Shown piece after piece: positions 53,283 through 61,523 of a stretch of 64,000 nt of DNA; position 1 is the first letter of the stretch; every line of letters starts with the position of its first letter. A model generated the notes under the pieces. That model saw only the letters and a program-made list of their open reading frames with translations. It ran no database searches and was not told the DNA's origin. The DNA comes from JADHLJ01 sp038118725 (GTDB taxonomy: Bacteria > Pseudomonadota > Alphaproteobacteria > Thalassobaculales > Thalassobaculaceae): the NCBI GenBank assembly GCA_038118725.1, contig JAYOIK010000017.1:1-64000 (forward strand). Reading direction: 5' to 3'. Made by a program: the position numbers and the translations under genes.

Positions 53283-53326
53283 ACTCACCCTGAGGAACGA
53301 GCGTCAGCGAGTGTCTCGAGGGGTCT
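53283..53326 (-). repeat. Intergenic palindromic repeat, copy D
   Basis: This is the inverted partner of copy C and matches copy B closely (ACCCTGAGGAACGAGCGTC ... CTCGAGGGGTC). Together C and D can form a long hairpin with a short spacer, which could act as a terminator between the LLM and E1-alpha genes. Confidence 0.6.
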
Positions 53327-53364
53327 TTTCCTGGCCCGTTTCAAAACAATAACAGGCTTTAAAG

Positions 53365-54375
53365 ATGGTTGTTGGAGAGACCGAAATCCAAAACGTCGCC
53401 CTCTACCGGCGCATGCGGCTGCTGCGTCGGTTCGAGGAGATGGCCGGTGACCTCGTCCGCGGTGGCGAGATTCAGAGCGCGGTGCATGAATATACCGGCC
53501 AGGAGGCGGTCGCGGTTGGCGTTTGCGCGGCGCTCGGCCCCGATGACGTGATAACCAGCACCCACCGGGGGCATGGCCATATTTTGGCGAAGGGTGGAGA
53601 CCCGGCGCTTATGCTGGCGGAACTGCTGGGACGCGAGACCGGTTACAACAAGGGCCGGGGCGGGTCCATGCATATCGCGGATATCGATCTCGGCATCTAT
53701 GGAGCCAACGGCATCGTCGGGGCCGGGGCTCCGATGGCCTGCGGGGCGGCTTTCATGTTCAAGACAATGGCGGAGCGTCACGTGGCGGCGCCGTTCTTCG
53801 GCGACGGGGCGATGAACCAGGGGGTGTTGCTGGAAAGTTTTAACCTCGCGGTCATGTTGCATCTGCCGGTGGTCTTCGTGTGCGAGAACAACGGCTACGC
53901 GGTGACCACGCCGATCGGTGAGGTCCTGAAGGGCTCGATCCTTGAGCGCGCCGCCGGCTTCGGCCTGGCGGTGGAGGTGGTGGACGGCATGGATGTCCGC
54001 GCCGTGCGCGCCGCCGCGGATCGCGCGGTCAAGCGAGCGCGGGACGGCGGTGGACCGAGCTTCCTTGAATGCGAAACCTGCCGGTTTTCGGTCCATAATG
54101 TTTCGGCGGGACCGGCCTGGCCGGACGAACGCGCCGAGGACGAGCGCGAGGAGGCTCGCGCTCGGGACCCGATCGAGCGTCTCGCGCGGCAATTGATCGA
54201 GGAGGGACGGTGGACCGCCGACGACCGAGCGCGCGTCGACGCCGAGGTCGAGAGCGAGCTCGAGGGAGGTCTCGGCTTCGCCCGCAATAGCCGGCGCCCC
54301 GATCCCGACAGCGCCTATGATTTCATGTATGCTAGGCCCTATGCCGGTTTGCCGGCGCGGGGGACCGACGGATGA
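53365..54375 (+). CDS. Thiamine-dependent E1 component, alpha subunit (PdhA/AcoA-like)
   Basis: This 336-residue protein is the alpha subunit of a 2-oxo acid dehydrogenase E1, with the ThDP motif GDGAMNQG...ENN at 146-176 and the THRGHGHILAKG segment that carries a conserved His. The beta subunit follows with a four-base ATGA overlap, so the two are translated together. Similarity fits pyruvate, acetoin or branched-chain 2-oxo acid dehydrogenases. No E2 or E3 gene is adjacent in this window, so the substrate and the acceptor remain unclear. Confidence 0.87.
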   Translation: MVVGETEIQNVALYRRMRLLRRFEEMAGDLVRGGEIQSAVHEYTGQEAVAVGVCAALGPDDVITSTHRGHGHILAKGGDPALMLAELLGRETGYNKGRGGSMHIADIDLGIYGANGIVGAGAPMACGAAFMFKTMAERHVAAPFFGDGAMNQGVLLESFNLAVMLHLPVVFVCENNGYAVTTPIGEVLKGSILERAAGFGLAVEVVDGMDVRAVRAAADRAVKRARDGGGPSFLECETCRFSVHNVSAGPAWPDERAEDEREEARARDPIERLARQLIEEGRWTADDRARVDAEVESELEGGLGFARNSRRPDPDSAYDFMYARPYAGLPARGTDG

Positions 54376-55343
54376 GCCGCGCGCTGAACTATGTGGACGC
54401 CATTCGCGAGGCGCTGTTTCAGGCCATGGAAGCGGACCCGTCGGTCTTCATGATCGGCGAGAACATGCGCGCCGGCATCCGGCCTGAATCCCGAGGCCTC
54501 TATCAGCAGTTTGGCGATGACCGGGTGATCGATATGCCGATTTCCGAGGCCGCGTTCACCGGCTTCGCCACCGGCGCGGCGCTGGCCGGCGGACGCGTCA
54601 TCGTCGAGTTCCAGGTCTCCTCGTTGATCTATCCGGCCTTTGATCAACTGGTCAATCAGGCGGCCAAGTTGCCCTACATGCTCGGCGGTCAGCGGTTTCT
54701 GCCGGTGACCTATCTGATCATGGGCGCCGGGGCCGGCGGTGGGCGCGCCGGACAGCATTCCGACAACCCCTATCCGTACTTTCTGCACGCCGGGATAAAA
54801 TCGGTGTTTCCAACCACGCCGGCGGACGCGAAATCCCTGATGCTGGCCGCCATCGCCGAGGATGACCCGGTCGCGGTCTTCGCGCCGGTCGGGGTGTACG
54901 GAACCAAGGGGCCGGTCCCCGAGGAGCCTGTCCTGGCGCCGCTCGGCCGAGGCGTGGTCCGCCGCCCCGGCGCCGACGTGACGGTTGTCGCCGGCGGCCC
55001 GCACGCGCTACAAGCCGTCGCGCTGGCCGAAAACCTCAAGGACGAGGGGATATCGGTCGAAGTCTGGGACCCGCTATCCCTACTGCCGCTGGACAAGGCG
55101 GGGCTTGAGGCTTCGGTGAACAAGACCGGCCGGTTGGTGATCTTCGATGATTCCAACCGCACCTGCGGTTTCGCCGCCGAGATCGCTGGGCTGGCGGCGG
55201 AACGCTGCTTTCACGCGCTCAAGGCGCCGATCAAGCGGGTAACCCGCGCCGATGTCGTGATCCCCTACAGCGCCCCAATCGAGACCGAGGTTCTCGCCAC
55301 GGTCGACCGTCTGGAGGCGGCGGTGCGCGCGGTGATGGGGTAG
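54372..55343 (+). CDS. Thiamine-dependent E1 component, beta subunit
   Basis: This 323-residue protein is an E1 beta subunit, with RALNYVDAIREALFQAMEADP, the DMPISEAAFTGFATGAALAG core and the C-terminal transketolase-like domain (LGRGVVRRPGADVTVVAGG ... VEVWDPLSLLPLD). It overlaps the alpha gene by four bases (ATGA). The typical EVQGGR-type E2 or E3 genes are not found after it; the next gene, RidA-like, is on the other strand. Confidence 0.87.
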   Translation: MSRALNYVDAIREALFQAMEADPSVFMIGENMRAGIRPESRGLYQQFGDDRVIDMPISEAAFTGFATGAALAGGRVIVEFQVSSLIYPAFDQLVNQAAKLPYMLGGQRFLPVTYLIMGAGAGGGRAGQHSDNPYPYFLHAGIKSVFPTTPADAKSLMLAAIAEDDPVAVFAPVGVYGTKGPVPEEPVLAPLGRGVVRRPGADVTVVAGGPHALQAVALAENLKDEGISVEVWDPLSLLPLDKAGLEASVNKTGRLVIFDDSNRTCGFAAEIAGLAAERCFHALKAPIKRVTRADVVIPYSAPIETEVLATVDRLEAAVRAVMG

Positions 55344-55353
55344 GCCGCCGCGC

Positions 55354-55764
55354 CTAAGGCAACGGCTTGTCGGTCACCGCGATGCCCTCGATCTCGATCA
55401 GCAGACCATCGACCGCCAACCCCTCGATGCCGAGCAGCGTGTTGGTGGGCTGGTTGCCTTCGGGAAAGAACTCACCTATCACGCCGATAATCCCCTCGAG
55501 TTGGCTTTGGTGGTAGTTCACGACATAGGTGTTGATCTTGACCATGTCGGTCATCGCCCCGCCGGCGGCCTCGACATTGCGCTTCAGGTTTTCCAGTGCC
55601 TGGCGGGCCTGGGCCACGACATCGCCGCGCCCGACGATGTTGCGATCCTTGTCAAAGGCTATTTGCCCGGCCAGATAGATGGTGCGACCGCCCTCGGCGG
55701 AAACCGCGTGCATGTAGTTCTTCGGTGTGGGGGAGCCTGCGGGATTGATGCGGGTGATTTTCAC
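55354..55764 (-). CDS. RidA/YjgF-family protein
   Basis: This 136-residue protein matches the RidA/Rid family of small trimeric deaminases that hydrolyse reactive enamines/imines or act on related intermediates. Family pattern includes VKITRINPAG at the start, YLAGQIAFDKDRNIVG, QARQALENLKRNVEAAGG, and a C-terminal IEIEGIAV. An arginine needed for imine deaminase activity in RidA proper is not found at its usual place, so it may be another Rid subfamily. The GTG at 55764 is used because AAAGGA lies six bases upstream; ATG at 55779 is the alternative. Confidence 0.75.
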   Translation of the reverse strand: MKITRINPAGSPTPKNYMHAVSAEGGRTIYLAGQIAFDKDRNIVGRGDVVAQARQALENLKRNVEAAGGAMTDMVKINTYVVNYHQSQLEGIIGVIGEFFPEGNQPTNTLLGIEGLAVDGLLIEIEGIAVTDKPLP

Positions 55765-55966
55765 GGCGGATCCTTTCATGGGGGATGGCATTGACGCGAT
55801 CAGCCTAACCACCATTGATAACGACGTCGACGCGATCCACTAGCGAGACCATCACGATCAAGGTTTCCGAGCCCCTGGTGTCGGCTTCGTTTGACGGCGG
55901 GCCGGAATTGTTTTGTGTTGGACGGATCGTCCCGCGCGGGCGGACTATCTAAATCGACGGGATCCC

Positions 55967-57070
55967 ATGGCACTGTCACCCAAAAGACGTGGAATGTTGA
56001 AATGGCTGACCCTGTTGTCGGTCGTCGGACTGTTGGGATTCGGCTCCTATGAGTTGTTTCACTGGTTCACCCATGTCTATGAATTCGATGCGCGGATACG
56101 CACCGACCTGACCCGGATCTCCAGCCGGGTCAACGGCACCATCGAGACCATCGAGGTGGCCGAGGGTGATCGAGTCGCCAAGGATGATGTTCTAGTCACC
56201 ATGAAGGCCGGGGCGGTGCGACAAAGGATCGAAGCCTTGAAGGCCGATGTCGCCGGGGCGTCCGCCGAGGCGGATCGTCTTACGGCTGAAAAGCAGGCGC
56301 TGGAGGCGGATCTCGATGCCCGGACGGCGACCAAGCGGGAACTGGTTCGGGCCCTTGAGGTTGAGCGCGGGGCGCTGATCGACCGGCACGAGCTCGCCAA
56401 GAAAAAACTCAAGCGCACGACCTTCTTGGTTTCCAGGAAGCTAACGTCGGAGCAGGCGCTGGAGGATGACCAGGACAAGGTGCTTGATCTGGCGGGCCAG
56501 GTGAGCGTCGCCAGCGCGCGGGTTCAAGTCGCCAAGCGCGAGATCGCCGAGATCGAGGCCGAGCGCTCCGAGGTCATGGTGCTGGACGAGGCGATCAAGA
56601 TCGCGCGTATCGAGGCGCGGCGACTGGAAGCGCAGATCAAGGAGCAGGAAGTCGATCTCGACGAGCGGGTCATCCGCAGCCCGATCGACGGGGTGGTCGA
56701 CCGGATCTTCAAGAATGTCGGCGAGTATGTCGAGGACGCCGACGAGCTGCTGATCGTGCACGATCCCGACAACATCTGGATCGAGGCGAATATCGCCGAG
56801 GATCAGATCCGCCATCTAGCGGTTGGCCAGCCGGTTCGGGTCGATCTCGACGCCTATCCCTTCGAGACCTTCCGCGGCGAGGTGATCGGCATATCGATGG
56901 TAACCGTCGCGGATCTGGCCATGGGCGGCACCGAAAGCACGGCGAAATCGATCAAATCGACCCAGAAGATCCCGGTTCGGATCAAGCTGCTCGACCCGCC
57001 GCCGCTTACCGCGCCGGGGATGCTGGTCGAGGTCAATATCCAGATCCGTGACAAGGCCTCGCTGCCGTGA
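55967..57070 (+). CDS. HlyD-family membrane fusion/secretion protein
   Basis: This 367-residue protein has a short cytoplasmic start, one transmembrane helix (about 12-32, WLTLLSVVGLLGFGSYELF), a lipoyl-like half (GTIETIEVAEGDRVAKDDVLV), a long coiled coil (about 90-210) and the returning beta barrel (VIRSPIDGVVDRIFKNVGEYV). It is a periplasmic adaptor that works with an inner-membrane pump. The MFS gene follows, overlapping by four bases (GTGA), so they are translated together and probably form an efflux system. Confidence 0.85.
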   Translation: MALSPKRRGMLKWLTLLSVVGLLGFGSYELFHWFTHVYEFDARIRTDLTRISSRVNGTIETIEVAEGDRVAKDDVLVTMKAGAVRQRIEALKADVAGASAEADRLTAEKQALEADLDARTATKRELVRALEVERGALIDRHELAKKKLKRTTFLVSRKLTSEQALEDDQDKVLDLAGQVSVASARVQVAKREIAEIEAERSEVMVLDEAIKIARIEARRLEAQIKEQEVDLDERVIRSPIDGVVDRIFKNVGEYVEDADELLIVHDPDNIWIEANIAEDQIRHLAVGQPVRVDLDAYPFETFRGEVIGISMVTVADLAMGGTESTAKSIKSTQKIPVRIKLLDPPPLTAPGMLVEVNIQIRDKASLP

Positions 57071-58431
57071 ACATGGACAAGTTCGATTGGCGGGTGGTGC
57101 TGGCGTTGGCCACCTCGTCGATGCTGCTCCAACAAGCTCTGGCCTATGTCTGTCAGATCGTCATGCCGTTCCTGGCCGACCGGATCGCCGAGGAGTTCGG
57201 GATTTCCCGCGCCTGGCTAGGGCTTTATCTGTTCATCCAGAACATCGCGGCGATTGCCGCGGCGATGGGGTGCGGCGCGCTGATCGTCAAGCTGGGACCG
57301 CTTCGGATCAGCCAGATTTGCCTGATCTTCATGGGCGGTAGCCTGTTCGTGATCGCCACCGGCATGCTGTGGTTGTATCCGGTGGCCGCGATCCTGCTCG
57401 GCGCCGCCTCGGTCTCAACCCCCGCGAGCTCGCACATTCTGGCGCGGTTCTGCCCGCCGCGCCTGGCGCCGCTGATCTTCTCGGTCAAGCAGACCGGGGT
57501 GCCGGTGGGCGCGCTGATCGGCGGCTTGCTGATCCCGGCCTTGCTGGGCCTCGGGCTCTACAGCGCCACCTTGCGCCAATCGATCCATCTCGACGCCTTC
57601 GGCACCTCCTTCGTTTGTGGCCTGCTGGTTTATTCGGTCGCGCTCATGCTTCAGCCCCTGCGCGCGCATTTCGATTCCGACCGCAAGCCAGACACCAAGT
57701 TCAGCGTCTCCGGAGCGGCGCAGACCATGCGGATCGTCGTCCATGACGCCAAGTTGCGCGACCTGGCTTTCCTGTCCTTCGCGCTGGGCGGGCTGCAATC
57801 GATCTGGTCCGGGTTTTTCATCCTCTTTTTGATCGACCGGCTGGACTACACGGAACTGGAGGCCGGAACCGCCTTCGCCATCGCCAGCGTGACGGCGATC
57901 TTCGCCCGCATTCTCTGGGGTTATCTCGGAAGCACGATCCTTTCGCCGCGTTTGGTCCTGGGCACGCTCTGTGTCTTTGCCGCGGTATCGGCGATCCTGA
58001 CCGGCTTTTACGGTTCCGGATGGAGCCTGAACGCGATCATCGCGGTCGCCATCGTCTACAACATCACCTCGCTCAGCTGGCACGGCGTGCTGTTGGCCGA
58101 GACCGCGCGGCTGGCGCCCGAGGGGCATGTCGGTGGGATTACCGGCGGGGTGCTGGCCTTCACCTCGGTCGCCATGATGATCTATCCGGCGATCTATGGC
58201 GGGTTGCTGGCGATTACCGATTCCTACGGCGTCGGCTTTATCCTGGCGGCGGGGCCGGCGATGTTCTGCGCCATCGTGTTCTACAACGAGCCGCTCGAAG
58301 GGTCCTGGACCGGCACGATCCTGCGTGGTCTCGGCTGGGTGCTCCATCCCGCGCGGCTCGCCGCGTTCTGTCTGTTGACCCTGGCTTCGGTCGCCGGGGC
58401 GGCGGTGTTGGTGTATCGGGGCCTGGTCTGA
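57067..58431 (+). CDS. MFS transporter
   Basis: This 454-residue protein has about twelve hydrophobic spans and is a major facilitator of the 12-TMS type; it begins with MNMDKFDWRVVLALATSSMLLQQ. The loop sequences lack the GRRxDRxG-type antiport motif. The start is GTG at 57067, inside the HlyD stop, so the two are translationally coupled. A MFS protein paired with an HlyD-type adaptor suggests export across the inner membrane toward the periplasm or an outer-membrane channel not encoded here. Confidence 0.82.
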   Translation: MNMDKFDWRVVLALATSSMLLQQALAYVCQIVMPFLADRIAEEFGISRAWLGLYLFIQNIAAIAAAMGCGALIVKLGPLRISQICLIFMGGSLFVIATGMLWLYPVAAILLGAASVSTPASSHILARFCPPRLAPLIFSVKQTGVPVGALIGGLLIPALLGLGLYSATLRQSIHLDAFGTSFVCGLLVYSVALMLQPLRAHFDSDRKPDTKFSVSGAAQTMRIVVHDAKLRDLAFLSFALGGLQSIWSGFFILFLIDRLDYTELEAGTAFAIASVTAIFARILWGYLGSTILSPRLVLGTLCVFAAVSAILTGFYGSGWSLNAIIAVAIVYNITSLSWHGVLLAETARLAPEGHVGGITGGVLAFTSVAMMIYPAIYGGLLAITDSYGVGFILAAGPAMFCAIVFYNEPLEGSWTGTILRGLGWVLHPARLAAFCLLTLASVAGAAVLVYRGLV

Positions 58432-58533
58432 TAGCGGCGCGACCGGGTGGGCCGGCGAAGGTTGCCGAGACGTCCCCGGACCTGTATCAAATCCGAAACC
58501 CACCCCCGACAATCTCATGCAAGGAACGGATCG

Positions 58534-58815
58534 ATGGCAAGCGCGACCGCGAGACATATTCTGGTTGATAGCGAGGAGTTCTGCGAGGAGCTCAAGAACA
58601 AGATTGCCGGCGGCGAGGATTTCGGCGCCCTGGCGAAAGAGCATTCTTCCTGCCCGTCCGGCGCCAGCGGTGGAGATCTCGGCTCCTTCGGTCCCGGCAT
58701 GATGGTCCCCGAGTTTGACCGCGTCGTGTTCAGCGCGCCAGTGAACGAGGTGCAGGGTCCGGTGAAGACTCAGTTCGGCTATCACCTGCTGGAAGTCACC
58801 AGCCGGACCGACTGA
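58534..58815 (+). CDS. ppiC: PpiC-like parvulin peptidyl-prolyl isomerase
   Basis: This 93-residue protein is a single-domain parvulin, the same length as E. coli PpiC, with ARHILVDSEE, the KIAGGEDFGALAKEHSSCPSG block, GGDLGSFGPGMMVPEFDRVVF and the FGYHLLEV C-terminus. It isomerises X-Pro peptide bonds in the cytoplasm. The ATG at 58534 is chosen because AAGGA is eight bases upstream; the longer frame is not supported. Confidence 0.9.
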   Translation: MASATARHILVDSEEFCEELKNKIAGGEDFGALAKEHSSCPSGASGGDLGSFGPGMMVPEFDRVVFSAPVNEVQGPVKTQFGYHLLEVTSRTD

Positions 58816-58822
58816 CCCGCCG

Positions 58823-59824
58823 TCAGACCACCACGAAGCCGTGCGCGTAGGGGTCTCGGTCGTCGATGAAGATCGTGTTGAGCCCGGTGATCCGGGCCCA
58901 ACCCTGGACCGAGGGGATGATCGCCTGGTGATTGGCGACCGTCGCGTCCGCCTCGACCTTGCCGATGAACTGGCTGCCGATAATGCTCTCGTGCACGAAG
59001 CGGTCGCCGACGCTCAATCGGCCACGCGCCGCCAATTGCGCCATCCTGGCCGAGGTGCCGGTGCCGCAGGGCGAGCGGTCGATCGCCTTGTCGCCGTAAT
59101 AGACCGCGTTGCGGGCATCGGCGCCGGGCGTGGTCGGTTTGCCGGTCCACATGATGTGCGAAAGCCCCTGGATCGCCGGCTCGTCGGGATGTGTGAACGT
59201 GTAGGCCTCGTTCATCGCTCGGCGCAGCTCGCGGGCCATGTCGACCAGTTCCGAGGCCTTGTAATCCGCCATGTCGGGGAAATTCTCCTGTGGCTCGACA
59301 ATGGCGTAGAAGTTGCCGCCATAGGCCACGTCGACCTTCAGGCTTCCCAGATGCGGCGAGGTAACCTCCAGGTCGCGGGAATGCAGGAACGAGGCGACAT
59401 TGGTCAACTTCACCCAGTCCACATGCTCGCCGTCCATGCCGTATTCGGCGACGATGCGACCGGCCGGCGCGTCCAGAATCAGGCGACCCGGCGTCGCCGG
59501 TTGAGCGAGGCCGCGCTCTATCGCGACGGTGACGGTGCCGATGGTGCCATGTCCGCACATCGGCAGGCAGCCGGAAGTCTCGATGAAAAGAATTCCGGCG
59601 TCGCAGTCATCGCGTGTCGGCGGCATCAGGATCGAGCCGGACATCATGTCGTGGCCGCGCGGCTCATACATCAGACCGGTTCGGATCCAGTCCAGATTCT
59701 CTTGAAAATATGCGCGCCTTTCAATGGCACTGGCGCCGGGCAGGGACGGCGCGCCGCCGGCCACGACCCGCACCGGATTGCCGCAGGTATGCGCGTCAAC
59801 GCAGAAAAAGGTCCGACTTGCCAT
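58823..59824 (-). CDS. Proline racemase-family enzyme, 4-hydroxyproline 2-epimerase type
   Basis: This 333-residue protein belongs to the proline racemase family. Both catalytic cysteines are present: Cys90 in PMCGHGTIG and Cys253 in DRSPCGTGTSAR, a pair diagnostic of racemases/epimerases rather than the dehydratase (where the second is Thr). It is therefore likely a 4-hydroxyproline 2-epimerase or proline racemase. The start at 59824 has GGGGAGG four bases upstream. A 35-bp-period direct repeat lies just upstream. No other hydroxyproline catabolic genes are adjacent. Confidence 0.83.
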   Translation of the reverse strand: MASRTFFCVDAHTCGNPVRVVAGGAPSLPGASAIERRAYFQENLDWIRTGLMYEPRGHDMMSGSILMPPTRDDCDAGILFIETSGCLPMCGHGTIGTVTVAIERGLAQPATPGRLILDAPAGRIVAEYGMDGEHVDWVKLTNVASFLHSRDLEVTSPHLGSLKVDVAYGGNFYAIVEPQENFPDMADYKASELVDMARELRRAMNEAYTFTHPDEPAIQGLSHIMWTGKPTTPGADARNAVYYGDKAIDRSPCGTGTSARMAQLAARGRLSVGDRFVHESIIGSQFIGKVEADATVANHQAIIPSVQGWARITGLNTIFIDDRDPYAHGFVVV

Positions 59825-59842
59825 GAGGCCTCCCCATGCTGC

Positions 59843-59900
59843 TCTCGGGCGTGGCGAAAAAACGCCCCCCACGCCGTTCTCGGGCGTGGCGAAAAAACGC
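59843..59900. repeat. Two-copy direct repeat upstream of the racemase gene
   Basis: A 23-base unit starting TCTCGGGCGTGGCG and ending AAAAAACGC occurs at 59843-59865 and again, perfectly, at 59878-59900, a spacing of 35 bases. Read on the gene strand it contains the small hairpin GGCG-TTTTTT-CGCC. It sits in the leader of the racemase gene and may be an operator or a tandem duplication. Confidence 0.6.
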
Positions 59901-59993
59901 TTGAGTGTACCTTTTCGCCTTCGGATTGCCATCCTTTCGCCCAGACTTTAGGTTTCCCTGGCCGCCATCGTTAACCAATCTGGAGACCGTTTC

Positions 59994-60710
59994 ATGCGGC
60001 CTGTAACTTTTTTGACGCCCGGCGGAATTCTCAATGCCGTGATGCTCGGCGCGTTTGTCCTGTTCGGCGCGGCGCGGGCGGAGGCGCAAGTTCAACCCCG
60101 CCACGACGAGATTGTGCTGGAATTGTCGGCCGAGGAATGGGTCGAAACCAAGACCGCGCGAGTCGTGATCGCGGTGGATCTGGCGATCGGCGCCGGACAG
60201 TTCGGACAGGCGCGGGCGGAGGTGGAGGGCGATCTTCGGGCGATCTCGCCCAAGGGCGAATGGCGGCTCACCCAGTTCAACAAACTGCGCGACGAAGCCG
60301 GATACGAGCGGTGGCGGATGCTGGCCGAGGCGCGTCTTCCCGACAAGGTGCTCTCTTCCCTCGGCGCGACGGTGAAGAACGTTAGCCGGTCGGGCCGCGC
60401 GTTTCATATTCAGGCGATCGACTACACCCCCACCCTGGTGGAGCGCGAGGCGGCGCGGGCGTCCTTGCGTGCGCGGCTCTACGCCGAGGCGGGTCGCGAG
60501 GTCGCCGCTATCAACAAGGCCTTTCCGGGCCGTGGTTTTCGTATCGGGCATATCGACTTCACCGGCCAAGTCATGATGGGGCGTCCGATGATGGACAGCG
60601 CGCGGACCACCCGCGTGATGGCGGCGCAGGCCAAGTCGGCGCCGGCGACGGCGGTGGCCGAGAAGCTTGTCGTCGATGCCCGTGTTATCTTGGCCGCCAA
60701 GGCACCATAA
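59994..60710 (+). CDS. Hypothetical exported protein (SIMPL/DUF541-like, uncertain)
   Basis: This 238-residue protein has a signal peptide (GILNAVMLGAFVLFGAARAEA, cleavage near residue 31) and a mature region that alternates short beta strands with an alanine-rich helix (EREAARASLRARLYAEAGREVAAIN). The layout faintly resembles SIMPL-domain (DUF541) periplasmic proteins, but sequence identity cannot be judged here. GGAG lies nine bases before the start. Function is unknown. Confidence 0.5.
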   Translation: MRPVTFLTPGGILNAVMLGAFVLFGAARAEAQVQPRHDEIVLELSAEEWVETKTARVVIAVDLAIGAGQFGQARAEVEGDLRAISPKGEWRLTQFNKLRDEAGYERWRMLAEARLPDKVLSSLGATVKNVSRSGRAFHIQAIDYTPTLVEREAARASLRARLYAEAGREVAAINKAFPGRGFRIGHIDFTGQVMMGRPMMDSARTTRVMAAQAKSAPATAVAEKLVVDARVILAAKAP

Positions 60711-60755
60711 ACCTTCCATCCGCCGCGATGGCGGAATTGATCCGAGGAGAAGCGC

Positions 60756-61505
60756 GTGAGCAAGGGTTTGTTGATCGTGACCGGTGGGAGCCGGGGAATT
60801 GGCGCCGCGACGGCGATCAAGGCGGCCGCTGAAGGCTGGGATGTCGCGGTCAACTACGCGCGGGACGCCCAGGCCGCCGATCGTGTCGCCTTGAAGGTCC
60901 GCGAAACCGGCCAAAAGGCCATAACCGTTCAGGGCGACATGAACGAGGAGGCGGATATCCTGCGGCTCTTCGAGACCGCCGAGGCGGAACTGGGTCCCGT
61001 CAAGGGCCTCGTCAACAGCGCCGGGACCACCGGCATGGGCACCCGTGTGGAGGATATGTCGGCGGACGCGATGCGCGGCGTGATCGGCCTTAACGTTATC
61101 GGGCTGATGCTGTGCAGCCGCGAGGCGGTGCGACGGATGTCCACCAAGAATGGCGGGGCGGGCGGTCGTATCGTCAATCTCGGCTCGGCGGCTTCCCGTC
61201 TCGGCGGCGCCAATGAGTTCGTCCATTACGCCGCCTCGAAGGGCGCGGTTGACTCCTTCACCCTGGGCCTGGCGCGCGAGGTCGCCTCGGAGGGAATTCT
61301 GGTGAATGCCGTCTCACCGGGCATGATCGATACCGAGATCCATGCCTCGGCCGGTTTGCCGGATCGGGCGATGAACGCGGTTCCCAATATTCCGATTCGT
61401 CGGGTGGGGCAGCCCGAGGAAGTCGCTGATGTAATCGTCTGGCTGCTGAGCGACGGGGCGAGTTATTGCGCCGGCGCGATCGTGGATGTGACCGGCGGTC
61501 GTTAG
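60756..61505 (+). CDS. Short-chain dehydrogenase/reductase (SDR)
   Basis: This 249-residue protein is a classical SDR, with the NAD(P)-binding motif TGGSRGIG (9-16), VNSAG, a catalytic serine in LGSAAS, the YxxxK motif in HYAASKG, and SPGMIDTEI near the C-terminus. It has the general shape of 3-oxoacyl-ACP reductase-like enzymes. The GTG start has a good AGGAGA ribosome-binding site. It precedes zapE by 18 bases, but the substrate is unknown. Confidence 0.88.
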   Translation: MSKGLLIVTGGSRGIGAATAIKAAAEGWDVAVNYARDAQAADRVALKVRETGQKAITVQGDMNEEADILRLFETAEAELGPVKGLVNSAGTTGMGTRVEDMSADAMRGVIGLNVIGLMLCSREAVRRMSTKNGGAGGRIVNLGSAASRLGGANEFVHYAASKGAVDSFTLGLAREVASEGILVNAVSPGMIDTEIHASAGLPDRAMNAVPNIPIRRVGQPEEVADVIVWLLSDGASYCAGAIVDVTGGR

Positions 61506-61523
61506 TTTGGTGGATTTTAGGTT

